Shown one piece after another: positions 16,284 to 25,492 of a stretch of 33,946 nucleotides of DNA. How positions within the stretch are numbered: the first letter of the stretch is position 1; every line of letters starts with the position of its first letter. A model generated the notes under the pieces. That model saw only the letters and a program-made list of their open reading frames with translations, did not search any database and was not told the origin of the DNA. Source of the DNA: Cyclobacteriaceae bacterium (GTDB taxonomy: Bacteria; Bacteroidota; Bacteroidia; Cytophagales; Cyclobacteriaceae); assembly GCA_029858965.1 (NCBI GenBank), contig JAOUDZ010000039.1, positions 1 to 33,946 on the forward strand. The letters are read 5' to 3'. Both the position numbers and the translations under genes were made by a program.

Positions 16284-18215
16284 ATGAAATCTACTACCAC
16301 CACATCTGGAAGAATTTTGCTGCTTATGCTAAAAAAGCTGTTTTTCAATGCGAAGGTAATACTGTTCATCATTCCGGTCATAATGACAATGGGCATCCCA
16401 TCATTTGCTCAGCAGCCCCTTCGCGACGCTTTTCCTTTCGATGACTTCACAATCCGCGAGGAAATGATTCCGATGCGCGATGGGGTCCGGCTTTATACCA
16501 TAATACTATCACCAAAAAACATTAAACAGGCATTGCCCATGATGCTTGAGCGCACACCATACAATGCCGCAAACACTATTGGAGGGCCTACTGCAAACAT
16601 GGACGTAGTATTGGGAAATAAATATATTGGTGACACGTTTATTTATGTCTTTCAGGATATACGGGGTCGATTTAAATCGGAGGGTGAAAACCTGCTCTAC
16701 CGCGTACCACGCGGTAATTTCAACAAGACAAATACCGACGAAACCACTGATGCATGGGATACAATTGACTGGTTGGTAAAGAATATAAAATCCAATGGCA
16801 AGGTTGGCGTTTGGGGTACTTCTTATCCGGGTTGGCTCACACTTGCGGCGCTTCGGGATCCCCATCCGGCGCTTGCAGCAGCTGTTCCATTCAATCCGGT
16901 CGTTGATGTCTGGAAGGCTGACGACTGGTTTCATTGGGGTGCGTTTCGCGCCACATATGGATTCGATTATATCTATGAAATGCAAACCAGGTCTGATGAG
17001 CCGATGAAGTTTCCGCATAATGTGCGCGATAATTATATATGGACGCTTGACCAGGGCGCAGCCGGTACAGGACTAAGCAAATACCTTGACAAGAGGTATG
17101 AAATGTGGGCGCGATTGATGGAAAATCCTGCTTATGGCCCCTATTGGAAAGATGTCGCCGCAGACCGATGGTTTGATGCTCCACCTCGCATCGTTCCGAC
17201 CATGCATGTACACGGTTTGTGGGACCAGGAAGATATTTATGGATCACCCGCAGTATACGCGACAATGGAAAAACACGATACTTCAAACGACCGAAATTTC
17301 TTCGTTGCCGGGCCCTGGTACCACGGGCAGCACTTTGCCGATGGAAGCAAGCTTGGCGATATCAGCTTCGGTGAGAATACATCTAAACGTTTCCGTGAAG
17401 ACGTACTAAAACCATTTCTAAATCATTTCTTGCATGCTACAGATGAAAAACTGCCGGCGCCGGTAACGGTGTTCGAGACTGGTACAAATCGCTGGAATAC
17501 ATTTGAACAATGGCCTCCTATGGGGACTACATCCCGTTTGTATTTGCAGCCTGAAGGTAAACTTTCCTTTACACCTCCCGTTGCTGGAGAGAAAACCACG
17601 GATTTTACCGCAGACCCCGCAAAACCGGTTCCCTATGCACCACGGCCTAACTGGGCAATTGACTATGACAACCCGACCTCTATTGCCAAATGGCGGAGAT
17701 GGCTTGTTGAGGATCAACGATTTGTAGATGGCAGACCAGATGTAGCAACCTGGGTCAGCGACCCGCTTACAGAACAGCTGACGATTCGCGGCCCTGTACT
17801 GGCTAAACTATTGGCGGAGACTACGGGTACCGACGCAGACTGGGTAGTGAAACTGATTGATGTGTATCCTGACGATAGCCAGGAAAATGAAATGTCGGGG
17901 TATCAGTTGATGATTAGCGCCGATATCTTTCGTGGACGGTATCGTGAAGATTTTGAGCAACCTAAACCTTTGGCCGCAGACAAAGCGCTGTCCTATACCA
18001 TACCATTGCCAATTGCCAACCACACTTTCAAGCAAGGTCACAGGCTGATGGTCCAGATTCAAAGCTCCTGGTTTCCACTGTATGATCGGAATCCACAGAC
18101 CTATGTTGAATCCATTATGACGGCTCCTGAAAAGGCATATCAGAAACAGCGGCACCGTGTCCACCATAATCCGAATTATGCAACATACCTGGAATTCAAT
18201 GTGTATCGAGACTGA
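16284..18215 (+). CDS. exported CocE/NonD-type hydrolase (X-Pro dipeptidyl-peptidase S15 family)
   Basis: 643 residues. A hydrophobic leader ending near FAQ (about 41-43) marks export; a second start, ATG 16326 (residue 15), gives a more usual signal peptide and may be the true one. The alpha/beta hydrolase domain has its nucleophile Ser180 in GTSYPG, an Asp in HGLWDQEDIYG and a His in GPWYHGQH, the expected triad order. The C-terminal third (from about 400) fits the jelly-roll domain of the family. Members hydrolyse esters or amides such as acyl amino acid esters, beta-lactam side chains or prolyl dipeptides; the substrate is not readable. It stands alone, 251 bases after the regulator; that gap holds no recognisable site. 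Confidence 0.85.
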   Translation: MKSTTTTSGRILLLMLKKLFFNAKVILFIIPVIMTMGIPSFAQQPLRDAFPFDDFTIREEMIPMRDGVRLYTIILSPKNIKQALPMMLERTPYNAANTIGGPTANMDVVLGNKYIGDTFIYVFQDIRGRFKSEGENLLYRVPRGNFNKTNTDETTDAWDTIDWLVKNIKSNGKVGVWGTSYPGWLTLAALRDPHPALAAAVPFNPVVDVWKADDWFHWGAFRATYGFDYIYEMQTRSDEPMKFPHNVRDNYIWTLDQGAAGTGLSKYLDKRYEMWARLMENPAYGPYWKDVAADRWFDAPPRIVPTMHVHGLWDQEDIYGSPAVYATMEKHDTSNDRNFFVAGPWYHGQHFADGSKLGDISFGENTSKRFREDVLKPFLNHFLHATDEKLPAPVTVFETGTNRWNTFEQWPPMGTTSRLYLQPEGKLSFTPPVAGEKTTDFTADPAKPVPYAPRPNWAIDYDNPTSIAKWRRWLVEDQRFVDGRPDVATWVSDPLTEQLTIRGPVLAKLLAETTGTDADWVVKLIDVYPDDSQENEMSGYQLMISADIFRGRYREDFEQPKPLAADKALSYTIPLPIANHTFKQGHRLMVQIQSSWFPLYDRNPQTYVESIMTAPEKAYQKQRHRVHHNPNYATYLEFNVYRD

Positions 18216-18354
18216 TTTACGATAACCTGAATGACCTACCCTGCCGCGACCAAAGATGCTAATAAATGCGCATGCTGGTGGGAGGGTTAATTATCGGAAT
18301 GAGAGCTCTGAATGGAATACCAACTTGATCCAATGCCGGAGGGGATGGCATGGA

Positions 18355-20064
18355 CTAGTCTTCGGAAATGCGCTTGTTTGTTAGGATAACGAATTGCCCC
18401 GGCTCTAATTTTATTTTCAGAAAGTGCCTGCTGCCATCTTCATTTTTTAAGACATGGATTTTTCCGTGGTCACCATAACTAAACCGAAAAGTACTTCCTT
18501 CGGGATTTAAATGCCTGTCTACCCCAATATATTCTTCGTCCACGTTTATAAGCGAGTCATTGTAAACGATTAGTATTTCTTCGTCGTACAGGATCCTTGA
18601 GAAGGCGATCATACAGTCGGCGTAAATTGGAAGATGAAAGACTTTTCCATCGTTTGAAAAATCACGCATATACATCCGGCCAAATTTCAGCACAGCGCTA
18701 TTCTTCCTGATGGTTGCCAGTTTCCTGATTTCCTCATAGATTTTATTGGTTTTATTTAACACGTTGATGGAATCATCTTTCAAACTGAACATCGACTCTC
18801 TCACATTCCAGTCTCCTTCACCGCCTCCGCTAAATCCTTGTTCTGTGCCATAATAAATACATGGCGTGCCCAATGCACACAATAAGAAACCGACACCGGC
18901 GATTATTTGAGCTTCTGTCGCGTCATGTCCAAATCTCTTTTTAAAGGTCTGACCAACCTGGTCGTGGTTATCGAGAAAGGTCACCAAAAATTCCCCGAAC
19001 TCACCCCTTGACATCGCACTTTTGCGAAGTGATTCGTAACGTTCAATTAGTTTTTCAGGGGTATCCTCGCCAAGAATGACCTTGGACAAGACATGGTACA
19101 ATGGAAAATCCAATACAGAATTCAGTCCATAATATATCGCTGTATCCTCAACGGTAATGGCGGTTTTGGGGCCGATGTATTTGTTGTACATGTATTCAGG
19201 ACCAACGAGTTCACCAAAAAGGAAGAAGTTCTGCTTGCCAAGCTTGTATGCATACTCACGCATGTGAGAACAAAACTGGCTAATATCTTTTTCGCCCATA
19301 TGCTTTACGGCGTCAAGTCTGAATCCGTCAACATCCGTTTCCCGGATCCAATAACAATGAATTTTTGTTAAAATTTCCTGTATGTGCAGCGCCTCTGGTG
19401 AATCATCGTTCTTGAAGGTCTTGAGATCTTGAAAGTCACCCTCTTTTGTTTCAGGATAGCTGTCAAAGTTTCTGATTTGTCCCTTGCGCCAGTATAGGTC
19501 GGGATTTCTTAATTCTGTGGGTACCGGTTTATCTTCGTAGCGCCATCGACCAAAGGGAAATACAGCGCCGTTGTAGTAGTAATACGGAAGATCATTTGGA
19601 TAAAACCAGTTGTTGCCGGAGTGATGCAATACTATATCGAGAAATACACGCATATTGTAAGCGTGGGCAGTATCCACCAAATTAGCCAGGTCTTCAAGTG
19701 ACCCAAATCTTTTGTCTACTGCAGTGTAATCCTGGATGGCATAACCATGGTATGCTTCCTTATTATTCTCATATACCGGACTTAGCCACAAGGCAGTGCA
19801 GCCGAGGTCTCTAATATAGTCCAGGTGATTTGTTATGCCCCGTAATGTGCCGCCGCAACTTTTTTGCAATTGGTCCGCGGTTCCAAAGCCCTTGGTCTTG
19901 CCCTCAGCTTTTACGGGCTTTCGTTTATGGTCATCATGAAAACGATCTACCATAAGGAAGTAAATGAATTCTTCTCTCCATTCACGATTGCAATTTCTCC
20001 AGTAGGTTTTTCCCGACTTTGGAGAAAGGTCCAGATCGTTAATCGAGGTGATTTTTTCTTTCAT
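18355..20064 (-). CDS. cytoplasmic GH13 alpha-amylase family glycosidase
   Basis: 569 residues with no signal peptide, so it should act on internal alpha-glucans such as glycogen or maltodextrin. GH13 catalytic residues are present: nucleophile Asp251 in DGFRLDAVKH, acid/base Glu285 in FGELVG, and Asp368 in FLDNHDQ; the early GCTALWLSPVYEN and VFLDIVLHHSG segments are conserved regions of the barrel. The C-terminal 90 residues look like the usual beta-sandwich. Start ATG 20064. It is divergent from ftsH across a 225-base spacer that holds two TGA-N6-TCA dyads, so it may share the stress control; no convincing -7 element was found at the fixed distance for either direction. The 139 bases between it and the CocE-like gene show no clear terminator. 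Confidence 0.9.
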   Translation of the reverse strand: MKEKITSINDLDLSPKSGKTYWRNCNREWREEFIYFLMVDRFHDDHKRKPVKAEGKTKGFGTADQLQKSCGGTLRGITNHLDYIRDLGCTALWLSPVYENNKEAYHGYAIQDYTAVDKRFGSLEDLANLVDTAHAYNMRVFLDIVLHHSGNNWFYPNDLPYYYYNGAVFPFGRWRYEDKPVPTELRNPDLYWRKGQIRNFDSYPETKEGDFQDLKTFKNDDSPEALHIQEILTKIHCYWIRETDVDGFRLDAVKHMGEKDISQFCSHMREYAYKLGKQNFFLFGELVGPEYMYNKYIGPKTAITVEDTAIYYGLNSVLDFPLYHVLSKVILGEDTPEKLIERYESLRKSAMSRGEFGEFLVTFLDNHDQVGQTFKKRFGHDATEAQIIAGVGFLLCALGTPCIYYGTEQGFSGGGEGDWNVRESMFSLKDDSINVLNKTNKIYEEIRKLATIRKNSAVLKFGRMYMRDFSNDGKVFHLPIYADCMIAFSRILYDEEILIVYNDSLINVDEEYIGVDRHLNPEGSTFRFSYGDHGKIHVLKNEDGSRHFLKIKLEPGQFVILTNKRISED

Positions 20065-20184
20065 AGGTAAGATGTTTAACTGAACCTATACTAACCCATT
20101 TGGCCATTACAAAGACAAGTGCTTTTTAGTCTGCATACGAAGCGCGAATTTCTATTTTAGAAGTGTAATAAGTAACGATTGTTT

Positions 20185-20210
20185 TGATGTGATTCAAATG
20201 ATATTTATCA
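20185..20210. promoter_or_regulatory. two FNR/CRP-like dyads between amylase and ftsH
   Basis: TTTGA-N6-TCAAA has its core at 20185-20196 and is one base from the E. coli FNR consensus. ATGATA-TT-TATCAT has its core at 20199-20210. Centres are 14 bp apart. They lie 121 bp upstream of the amylase start and 79 bp upstream of ftsH. The -7 spacing seen at the other promoters is not obvious here. Confidence 0.5.
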
Positions 20211-20289
20211 TATCCCTCCCTAGGTAAAGGTCATTCATTCTTTTCCTAATAAGCGCCAGCTTTAAGATGTCGGCAAACTAAGTTTTATT

Positions 20290-22221
20290 GTGGCGGAAAA
20301 ACCTAATCAGAAATCCCAACTTCCGCGTCCTAACCTGTGGGGCGGCTTACTGTTTGTTTTAGTTCTCATTGTCGTGGCCATCGTTGCTATCCCCGATTTT
20401 ATTTCGTCCAGCCAGGTAGTAACATGGCAGACATTTGAAAGGGATATTCTCAGCAAGGGTGCCGTTGAGAAGATTGTGGTAGTTAACAAGGAGACCGCCC
20501 AGGTTTATCTCAAGGAGGAATTCAAGAATGACTCATCTTTCACGGATGTTTTTAAATCACCATTGTGGGGTACGAATCATGGACCACACTATGCATTTAA
20601 CATTGGATCAGTTGAATCATTTGAAAGGAAGCTTGAGGAAGCAGAGCAGCATTATTCCCCGGAGGATAGGGTGAGTGTCAGCTATGTGGAGCAAAATAAC
20701 TTTGGCAACCTCATTTCATGGTTGATTCCATTGGTGATTATCTTTTTCTTATTTCGATTAGTCTTTCAGGCAAGGGGAGGAGGAGGTACTTCTATTTTTA
20801 ACTTTGGAAGGTCTACAGCGCGACTGCTGGAACAGGACCAGAAAAGCCCTGTGACTTTTGATGTTGTTGCAGGATTGGAGGAGGCAAAGCAGGAGGTAAA
20901 AGAGATTGTCGATTTCCTGAAAGACCCGGAACGTTACACGAAATTGGGTGCTAAAATTCCCAAGGGTGTTATCATTGTCGGTCCGCCCGGTACAGGCAAA
21001 ACACTCCTGGCAAAGGCAGTAGCGGGAGAGGCACGGGTACCCTTTTTTTCATTGTCGGGTTCTGAATTTGTTGAAATGTTTGTTGGTGTGGGCGCATCGC
21101 GCGTGCGTGATCTTTTTAAGCGCGCGAAAGAGAAAGCACCTTGCATCGTTTTTATTGATGAGATTGATGCCGTCGGAAGATCCAGGGGTAGAAATGCGAT
21201 GTATACTGGGGCCAATGATGAACGTGAAAGTACACTCAACCAATTACTTACAGAGATGGATGGATTCGGTACGAATACAGGAGTAATTGTGCTGGCTGCA
21301 ACAAACCGTGCTGATATACTTGATCCTGCGCTTCTCAGACCCGGGAGGTTTGACCGGCATATCTATCTTGAATTGCCAAATCAAAAGGAACGTGAGGAAA
21401 TATTTGAGGTTCATTTACGCCCTTTGGTTTTGGCAGAAAGTGTCGATACGGATTTTCTGGCAGCACAAACGCCTGGTTTCTCAGGCGCCGATATCGCCAA
21501 TATCTGCAACGAAGCAGCGCTTATTGCTGCCAGGCACAGAAAGGAGAAAGTTGAGAAGCAGGACTTTTTGGATGCGATTGACAGGATTGTTGCCGGTATT
21601 GAAAAGAAGAGTAAAATTATCTCTGCAGCCGAAAAAAAGATTATTGCCTATCATGAAGCCGGCCACGCTATTGTAAGCTGGTTCCTGGATGCCGTAGATC
21701 CCCTTGTTAAAGTTTCTATTATTCCGAGAGGCAAATCGCTGGGGGCATCCTGGTATTTGCCTGAAGAGCGACAGATAAAAACGCTAACGCAGCTAACGCA
21801 AAGGCTCTCTGCTTCGCTGGCGGGCCGCGCAGCCGAGGAAATCATCTTTGGTGAAGTTTCCTCAGGCGCACTTGACGATCTTGAGAAAGTTACAAAAGAA
21901 GCGTACGCCATGGTAGCCTACTATGGGTTTGACGCCAAGATCGGGAATGTTAGTTTCTTTGACTCCACCGGCAGGACGGAGACCGGGCTTCAGAAACCTT
22001 ACAGCGAAGATACCGGCAGACTCATCGACGAAGAGGTCCGAAAACTTGTTGAAGAGTGCTATCAACGCGCGATAGAAGTACTTACGCAACACAAGCAGGA
22101 ACTTATTGCGCTAGCGGAGTTACTCCTGCAGAAGGAGGTGATCTTCAAAGAGCAAATCGAAAAGGTTCTTGGAAAACGGGCTTCAGCGGAATCTGCAAAG
22201 CTTGCTGTCGTTAAACCTTAA
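20290..22221 (+). CDS. ftsH: ATP-dependent zinc metalloprotease FtsH
   Basis: 643 residues, inner-membrane AAA+ protease that degrades unassembled or damaged membrane proteins. Seen: first membrane helix about 16-36, a periplasmic stretch of about 100 residues, second helix about 143-160, Walker A GPPGTGKT at 231-238, Walker B IVFIDEID, the second-region-of-homology arginine segment ([17 protein letters not shown]), zinc motif HEAGH at 455-459 and the third ligand Asp in GALDDLEK near 530. Start is GTG 20290. Only 11 bases separate it from the erythromycin esterase-like gene, so the two form an operon. Bacteroidota usually carry a housekeeping ftsH elsewhere, so this may be an accessory stress copy; that is inference from context. 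Confidence 0.95.
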   Translation: MAEKPNQKSQLPRPNLWGGLLFVLVLIVVAIVAIPDFISSSQVVTWQTFERDILSKGAVEKIVVVNKETAQVYLKEEFKNDSSFTDVFKSPLWGTNHGPHYAFNIGSVESFERKLEEAEQHYSPEDRVSVSYVEQNNFGNLISWLIPLVIIFFLFRLVFQARGGGGTSIFNFGRSTARLLEQDQKSPVTFDVVAGLEEAKQEVKEIVDFLKDPERYTKLGAKIPKGVIIVGPPGTGKTLLAKAVAGEARVPFFSLSGSEFVEMFVGVGASRVRDLFKRAKEKAPCIVFIDEIDAVGRSRGRNAMYTGANDERESTLNQLLTEMDGFGTNTGVIVLAATNRADILDPALLRPGRFDRHIYLELPNQKEREEIFEVHLRPLVLAESVDTDFLAAQTPGFSGADIANICNEAALIAARHRKEKVEKQDFLDAIDRIVAGIEKKSKIISAAEKKIIAYHEAGHAIVSWFLDAVDPLVKVSIIPRGKSLGASWYLPEERQIKTLTQLTQRLSASLAGRAAEEIIFGEVSSGALDDLEKVTKEAYAMVAYYGFDAKIGNVSFFDSTGRTETGLQKPYSEDTGRLIDEEVRKLVEECYQRAIEVLTQHKQELIALAELLLQKEVIFKEQIEKVLGKRASAESAKLAVVKP

Positions 22222-22232
22222 ACATAACTGCG

Positions 22233-23561
22233 ATGGACATTCATTCGACAATTAAAAATCAAGTGCAAATCGTGGTCGATTACATACGTCCCCGTTTCAT
22301 ACCCCTGCAAACACCGGTTGACCTTGATGCACTCCTCGACCAGATCGACGATGCAAAGGTTGTGATGCTCGGAGAAGCCTCTCACGGAACCCATGAGTAC
22401 TATGCATGGCGTGCGCTGATATCGCAACGGCTTATTGAGGAAAAGGGATTCAACTTCATTGCGGTGGAAGGTGATTGGCCGGATTGCTACAGGGTGAACC
22501 GGTACGTGAAGAATTATACCGGCACGGAAGCCAGTGCTTTTGAAGTGCTGCATGCGTTTGACAGGTGGCCTACCTGGATGTGGGCGAATTGGGAAATTGT
22601 TGCACTTGCAGAATGGTTATACAATCACAATGTCGCACTTCCGGTTAACAAAAAGGTCGGTTTCTATGGATTGGATGTATACAGTTTATGGGAATCGATG
22701 GAAGCAATTATGGTGTATTTAAGATCCACTGATCCGGCAGCACTCAAGGTTGCCGAGCGCGCATTTCAGTGTTTTGAACCCTACAAGAAGGATGAAGGCA
22801 CCGGATATGCGTATGCTTCGTTGCTGGTACCGGAACCTTGTACAAAGGAGGTTGTCACGCTGTTGTCAGAAATTCAGCGCAAAGTTCAGCAGTACAACAG
22901 TGATCACGAAAATGTTTTCAGTGCCGAACAGAATGCTTTGATCGCCTACAATGCCGAAAAATATTATCGGGCTATGTTGCAGGGGGGAAGTAAGACGTGG
23001 AATATTCGGGATTCACATATGGCAGAAACGCTGGAACGCCTCCTGCAATTTCACGGGAAGGATGCGAAGGCAATTATCTGGGCGCACAATACACATATCG
23101 GTGATGCTAGTGCTACAGATATGCGATACCAGGGAATGCACAATATTGGTGAGATGGCAAGGAAGCAATACGGAGACAAACGTATTTTCCTGATAGGTTT
23201 TGGTTCTTACAAAGGTAGCGTTATTGCGGCGCCACGTTGGGGCGCCACGCCCGAATACATGAGTGTGCCACCCGCCGCAGAAGGGAGTTGGGAAGATATA
23301 CTCCATAAAACCGGTGTGCAAAACGGCTATCTCTTATTGAATGATTTTGAGGGTACCAGTCTTTTAAGCGATGTGATCGGGCATCGTGCGATAGGTGTGG
23401 TGTACAATCCTGAACGTGAAAAACTTGGGAACTATGTTCCAAGCCGGATCACCGACAGGTATGATGCATTTGTATTCCTGGATCAGACAAAAGCCCTACA
23501 TGGTCTGCATCTTGTACCTGACGGACATCAGATGCCTGAAACGTATCCATTTGGGGTATAA
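22233..23561 (+). CDS. erythromycin esterase family protein
   Basis: 442 residues, cytoplasmic. Matches the erythromycin esterase/succinoglycan-biosynthesis-related family: GEASHGTHEYY with Glu48, His51 and Glu55, VEGDWPD with Glu79, and WAHNTHIGDAS further on, positions where the hydrolytic residues of EreA/EreB-type enzymes lie. Most members outside resistance plasmids have no known substrate, so macrolide resistance should not be assumed. It is translated 11 bases after ftsH. The convergent phosphoribosyltransferase gene is its immediate neighbour; these two domains are fused in one protein in some actinobacteria (mycobacterial Rv2030c, from memory), which suggests they work together. Confidence 0.85.
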   Translation: MDIHSTIKNQVQIVVDYIRPRFIPLQTPVDLDALLDQIDDAKVVMLGEASHGTHEYYAWRALISQRLIEEKGFNFIAVEGDWPDCYRVNRYVKNYTGTEASAFEVLHAFDRWPTWMWANWEIVALAEWLYNHNVALPVNKKVGFYGLDVYSLWESMEAIMVYLRSTDPAALKVAERAFQCFEPYKKDEGTGYAYASLLVPEPCTKEVVTLLSEIQRKVQQYNSDHENVFSAEQNALIAYNAEKYYRAMLQGGSKTWNIRDSHMAETLERLLQFHGKDAKAIIWAHNTHIGDASATDMRYQGMHNIGEMARKQYGDKRIFLIGFGSYKGSVIAAPRWGATPEYMSVPPAAEGSWEDILHKTGVQNGYLLLNDFEGTSLLSDVIGHRAIGVVYNPEREKLGNYVPSRITDRYDAFVFLDQTKALHGLHLVPDGHQMPETYPFGV

Positions 23562-23610
23562 CGGTAAACTACAGTTGACTTCATAACTTCCAATAAATTT
23601 TCGGATTTGG

Positions 23611-24255
23611 TCAGGAGGCTTTCTTGAGGCGTTCTTCTTCCCACTTTTCAACAAAGCCGATGGTCTCCTCATCGGAAAGACTGCTGAAGTATTCGTAGCC
23701 TTGCCCCACAGCATAGAAAAAAGATGGCGTTTCCAGAATGATCACATCATCGACCATTTTCCCCAGTTCATAGACCATACGCTGTCCTGAAATTGGCGCA
23801 GCCACAACAATCTTCCCGGCCTTCTTTTTCTTACAGAGTGCAATAGCCGAAAACAAGGTTGCGCCGGTTGCGATTCCATCGTCAGCGAGGATTACCGTAC
23901 GACCACTTATGTTAGGGAGTGGCTTACCTTTCCTGAGTTTACTGATTCTTCGTTCAATTTCCTTTTTTTCCCGCTCAAGGATGTCACTGATTTCTTCTTC
24001 AGAAACATTCTCTGCGTAGTCAGACAGATAAACGCTGCCATCTTCAGCAACTGCGCCAAAGGCTGCTTCCGGATTGGATGGGTGCCCCAGCTTTCTGGTG
24101 ATAATAAGCGCCAGATCTGCATTCAGGTAGCGCGCTACATAGTAGGCAATTGCTGCTCCCCCTCTGGGTATGCCAAGCACGAGCGCACCCTTGTCCCGAT
24201 ATGCAGCAAGCGCCTTGCTGAGCTTTTCCCCGGCATCTTTGCGATCAATGAACAT
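23611..24255 (-). CDS. phosphoribosyltransferase-fold protein
   Basis: 214 residues. Type I phosphoribosyltransferase fold with the PRPP loop VILADDGIATGAT at 121-133 (the Asp pair 125/126 included) and the GIPRGGAAIAY segment at 28-37. ITRKLGHPSNPEAAFGAVAEDG (52-73) is characteristic of the stand-alone subfamily that is often fused to dienelactone hydrolase-like or erythromycin esterase-like domains. The acceptor base is unknown and some members may not be true transferases. It ends 49 bases from the converging esterase gene and starts opposite the basic helical protein, with two dyads in the shared 183-base spacer. Confidence 0.85.
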   Translation of the reverse strand: MFIDRKDAGEKLSKALAAYRDKGALVLGIPRGGAAIAYYVARYLNADLALIITRKLGHPSNPEAAFGAVAEDGSVYLSDYAENVSEEEISDILEREKKEIERRISKLRKGKPLPNISGRTVILADDGIATGATLFSAIALCKKKKAGKIVVAAPISGQRMVYELGKMVDDVIILETPSFFYAVGQGYEYFSSLSDEETIGFVEKWEEERLKKAS

Positions 24256-24318
24256 ACAGCAATATTAAAAAGGTATAAATCTCACGCTGCTATAATACCA
24301 TTCTATTTATTCCAGCGA

Positions 24319-24372
24319 AATGATAAACATCATTGGATAACCTGATTTTTGACTCATCTGACAAAAATCAGA
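24319..24372. promoter_or_regulatory. two FNR/CRP-like dyads in a divergent spacer, with a long inverted repeat
   Basis: AATGAT-AAAC-ATCATT lies at 24319-24334 and TCTGA-N6-TCAGA at 24357-24372; centres are 38 bp apart. CTGATTTTTG (24342-24351) and CAAAAATCAG (24362-24371) form a perfect 10-base inverted repeat overlapping the second dyad. On the minus strand TATTATAG (24290-24297) starts 29.5 bp from the first dyad centre but has two mismatches to TAnnTTTG. Control of the phosphoribosyltransferase is therefore plausible; the + direction has no good -7 element. Confidence 0.5.
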
Positions 24373-24438
24373 GACGGGAAGGGATATCGATCATAGGAAG
24401 ATTAGAGCAGAACTGAAACCTTGTGTAAAAAATACACC

Positions 24439-24948
24439 ATGGCTAAGAAAACAATTAAAGCGAAGAAAACCGTAAAAAAAACGATTCCAAGAAAAACAAC
24501 TGCGAAAAAGGCAGGACCCGTGACGACCGTTGATTCGGTAGAAAATTCCTGGGCCAGGTTGTTTGTCTTGGCTGCGCATTGGCAGTCCGACATGCAATTC
24601 TTTTCGGATGAATTGCGTTTTTTGAGAAGTTTGGTAGATAAGTACTTTCTCTGGTTAATTGACGAGAATCATATTGAAGCCACAAAAAAAATGGCAACTG
24701 AACTGGGAAAGATTGAAAAAAACAGATCCCGGCTGGATCTGAGTGTGGGGAATCATCTAAAGCATCTGACAAATCTTATCGAAAATCCATTTGCTCATGA
24801 CGCGCAATCATGCAAGGATGAACATGCCAAACTCGAAGATTGGCTCGCGGATTTTTCAAAAGATTTTCGTGAGGTGAAGAAAGGGATATTTCAGTTAACC
24901 GAGCAGGTTATGGAATCCAAAAAGGCGCAATATGTGCTTGGTCAGTAA
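24439..24948 (+). CDS. unknown helical protein with lysine-rich N-terminal tail
   Basis: 169 residues from ATG 24439; a TTG six codons earlier (24421) is less likely. The first 27 residues are rich in Lys/Thr with several KK and AKK steps, like a histone H1-type tail able to bind nucleic acid or polyphosphate. The rest is predicted helical and charged (for example HWQSDMQFFSDELRFLRSLV, then repeated Glu/Lys-rich helices), resembling a coiled-coil bundle; no catalytic motif is visible and no family is recognised. It is 31 bases upstream of the P-loop kinase gene and probably shares its transcript. Confidence 0.75.
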   Translation: MAKKTIKAKKTVKKTIPRKTTAKKAGPVTTVDSVENSWARLFVLAAHWQSDMQFFSDELRFLRSLVDKYFLWLIDENHIEATKKMATELGKIEKNRSRLDLSVGNHLKHLTNLIENPFAHDAQSCKDEHAKLEDWLADFSKDFREVKKGIFQLTEQVMESKKAQYVLGQ

Positions 24949-24979
24949 TGAATGAACTGCAAACGCAAATTAGCCTGGC

Positions 24980-25492
24980 ATGATCATCATCGTCGCAGGC
25001 TTACCAGGATCTGGCAAAAGCTTCTTTGCTGAAAAGCTAGCAGCGAAACTGGGTGCTGCATATGTTAACAGCGATAGGATAAGGACAGAAGTGAATGCGC
25101 TGGGTAAATATTCGCTGCGGGACAAGATGGTTATTTATGAAAAAATGGCTGGCCTGACAAGAGAAATTCTTGAGAAGCAGTCAACTGTTGTCGTTGATGC
25201 GACTTTCTATCACGATTCCATGCGCGAGCTTTTTTATCGCGTGGCCAGGGACTGTTCATCAGGAATTAGCTGGATTCACGTAACGGCAAGTGAAGCTTTG
25301 GTTAGAACGCGGCTTGGGAAACCTAGGGTAAACAGTGAGGCCGATTTCGGCGTCTATCAGAAAATCCGGGATCAATTTGAGGAAATGACTATGCCCCATC
25401 TGACAATGGAATCTACAAATGACAACATAGAATCTATGTTGACAAAAGCAATCGCGTACATTAAGGGCATACATGAAAGCATATCAAATTGA
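24980..25492 (+). CDS. P-loop AAA-type kinase, 170 residues
   Basis: Small nucleotide-binding protein with Walker A GLPGSGKS at 7-14, a VNSDRIR segment (about 34-40) and VVVDATFYHDS (Walker B-like) near 72-82, matching the zeta/gluconate-kinase-like AAA family. Its stop overlaps the start of the next gene by 20 bases, so translation is coupled. In many proteobacteria and actinobacteria this domain is fused behind an APH-like kinase domain in one polypeptide (mycobacterial Rv2004c, from memory); here the two are separate and in the opposite order. The substrate is unknown. A zeta-type toxin was considered, but no antitoxin gene is adjacent. Confidence 0.85.
   Translation: MIIIVAGLPGSGKSFFAEKLAAKLGAAYVNSDRIRTEVNALGKYSLRDKMVIYEKMAGLTREILEKQSTVVVDATFYHDSMRELFYRVARDCSSGISWIHVTASEALVRTRLGKPRVNSEADFGVYQKIRDQFEEMTMPHLTMESTNDNIESMLTKAIAYIKGIHESISN

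Noticed and set aside
23013-23442. Minus-strand frames across the esterase gene
   Set aside because: They lie fully inside a well-supported gene and show His/Cys-rich shadow composition.
22233-23561. Macrolide resistance gene
   Set aside because: It is in the broad erythromycin esterase family and coupled to ftsH, with no mobile element nearby; resistance is not supported.
24980-25492. Zeta-type toxin of a toxin-antitoxin pair
   Set aside because: The P-loop fits, but the neighbour is an APH-like kinase known as a fusion partner, not an antitoxin.
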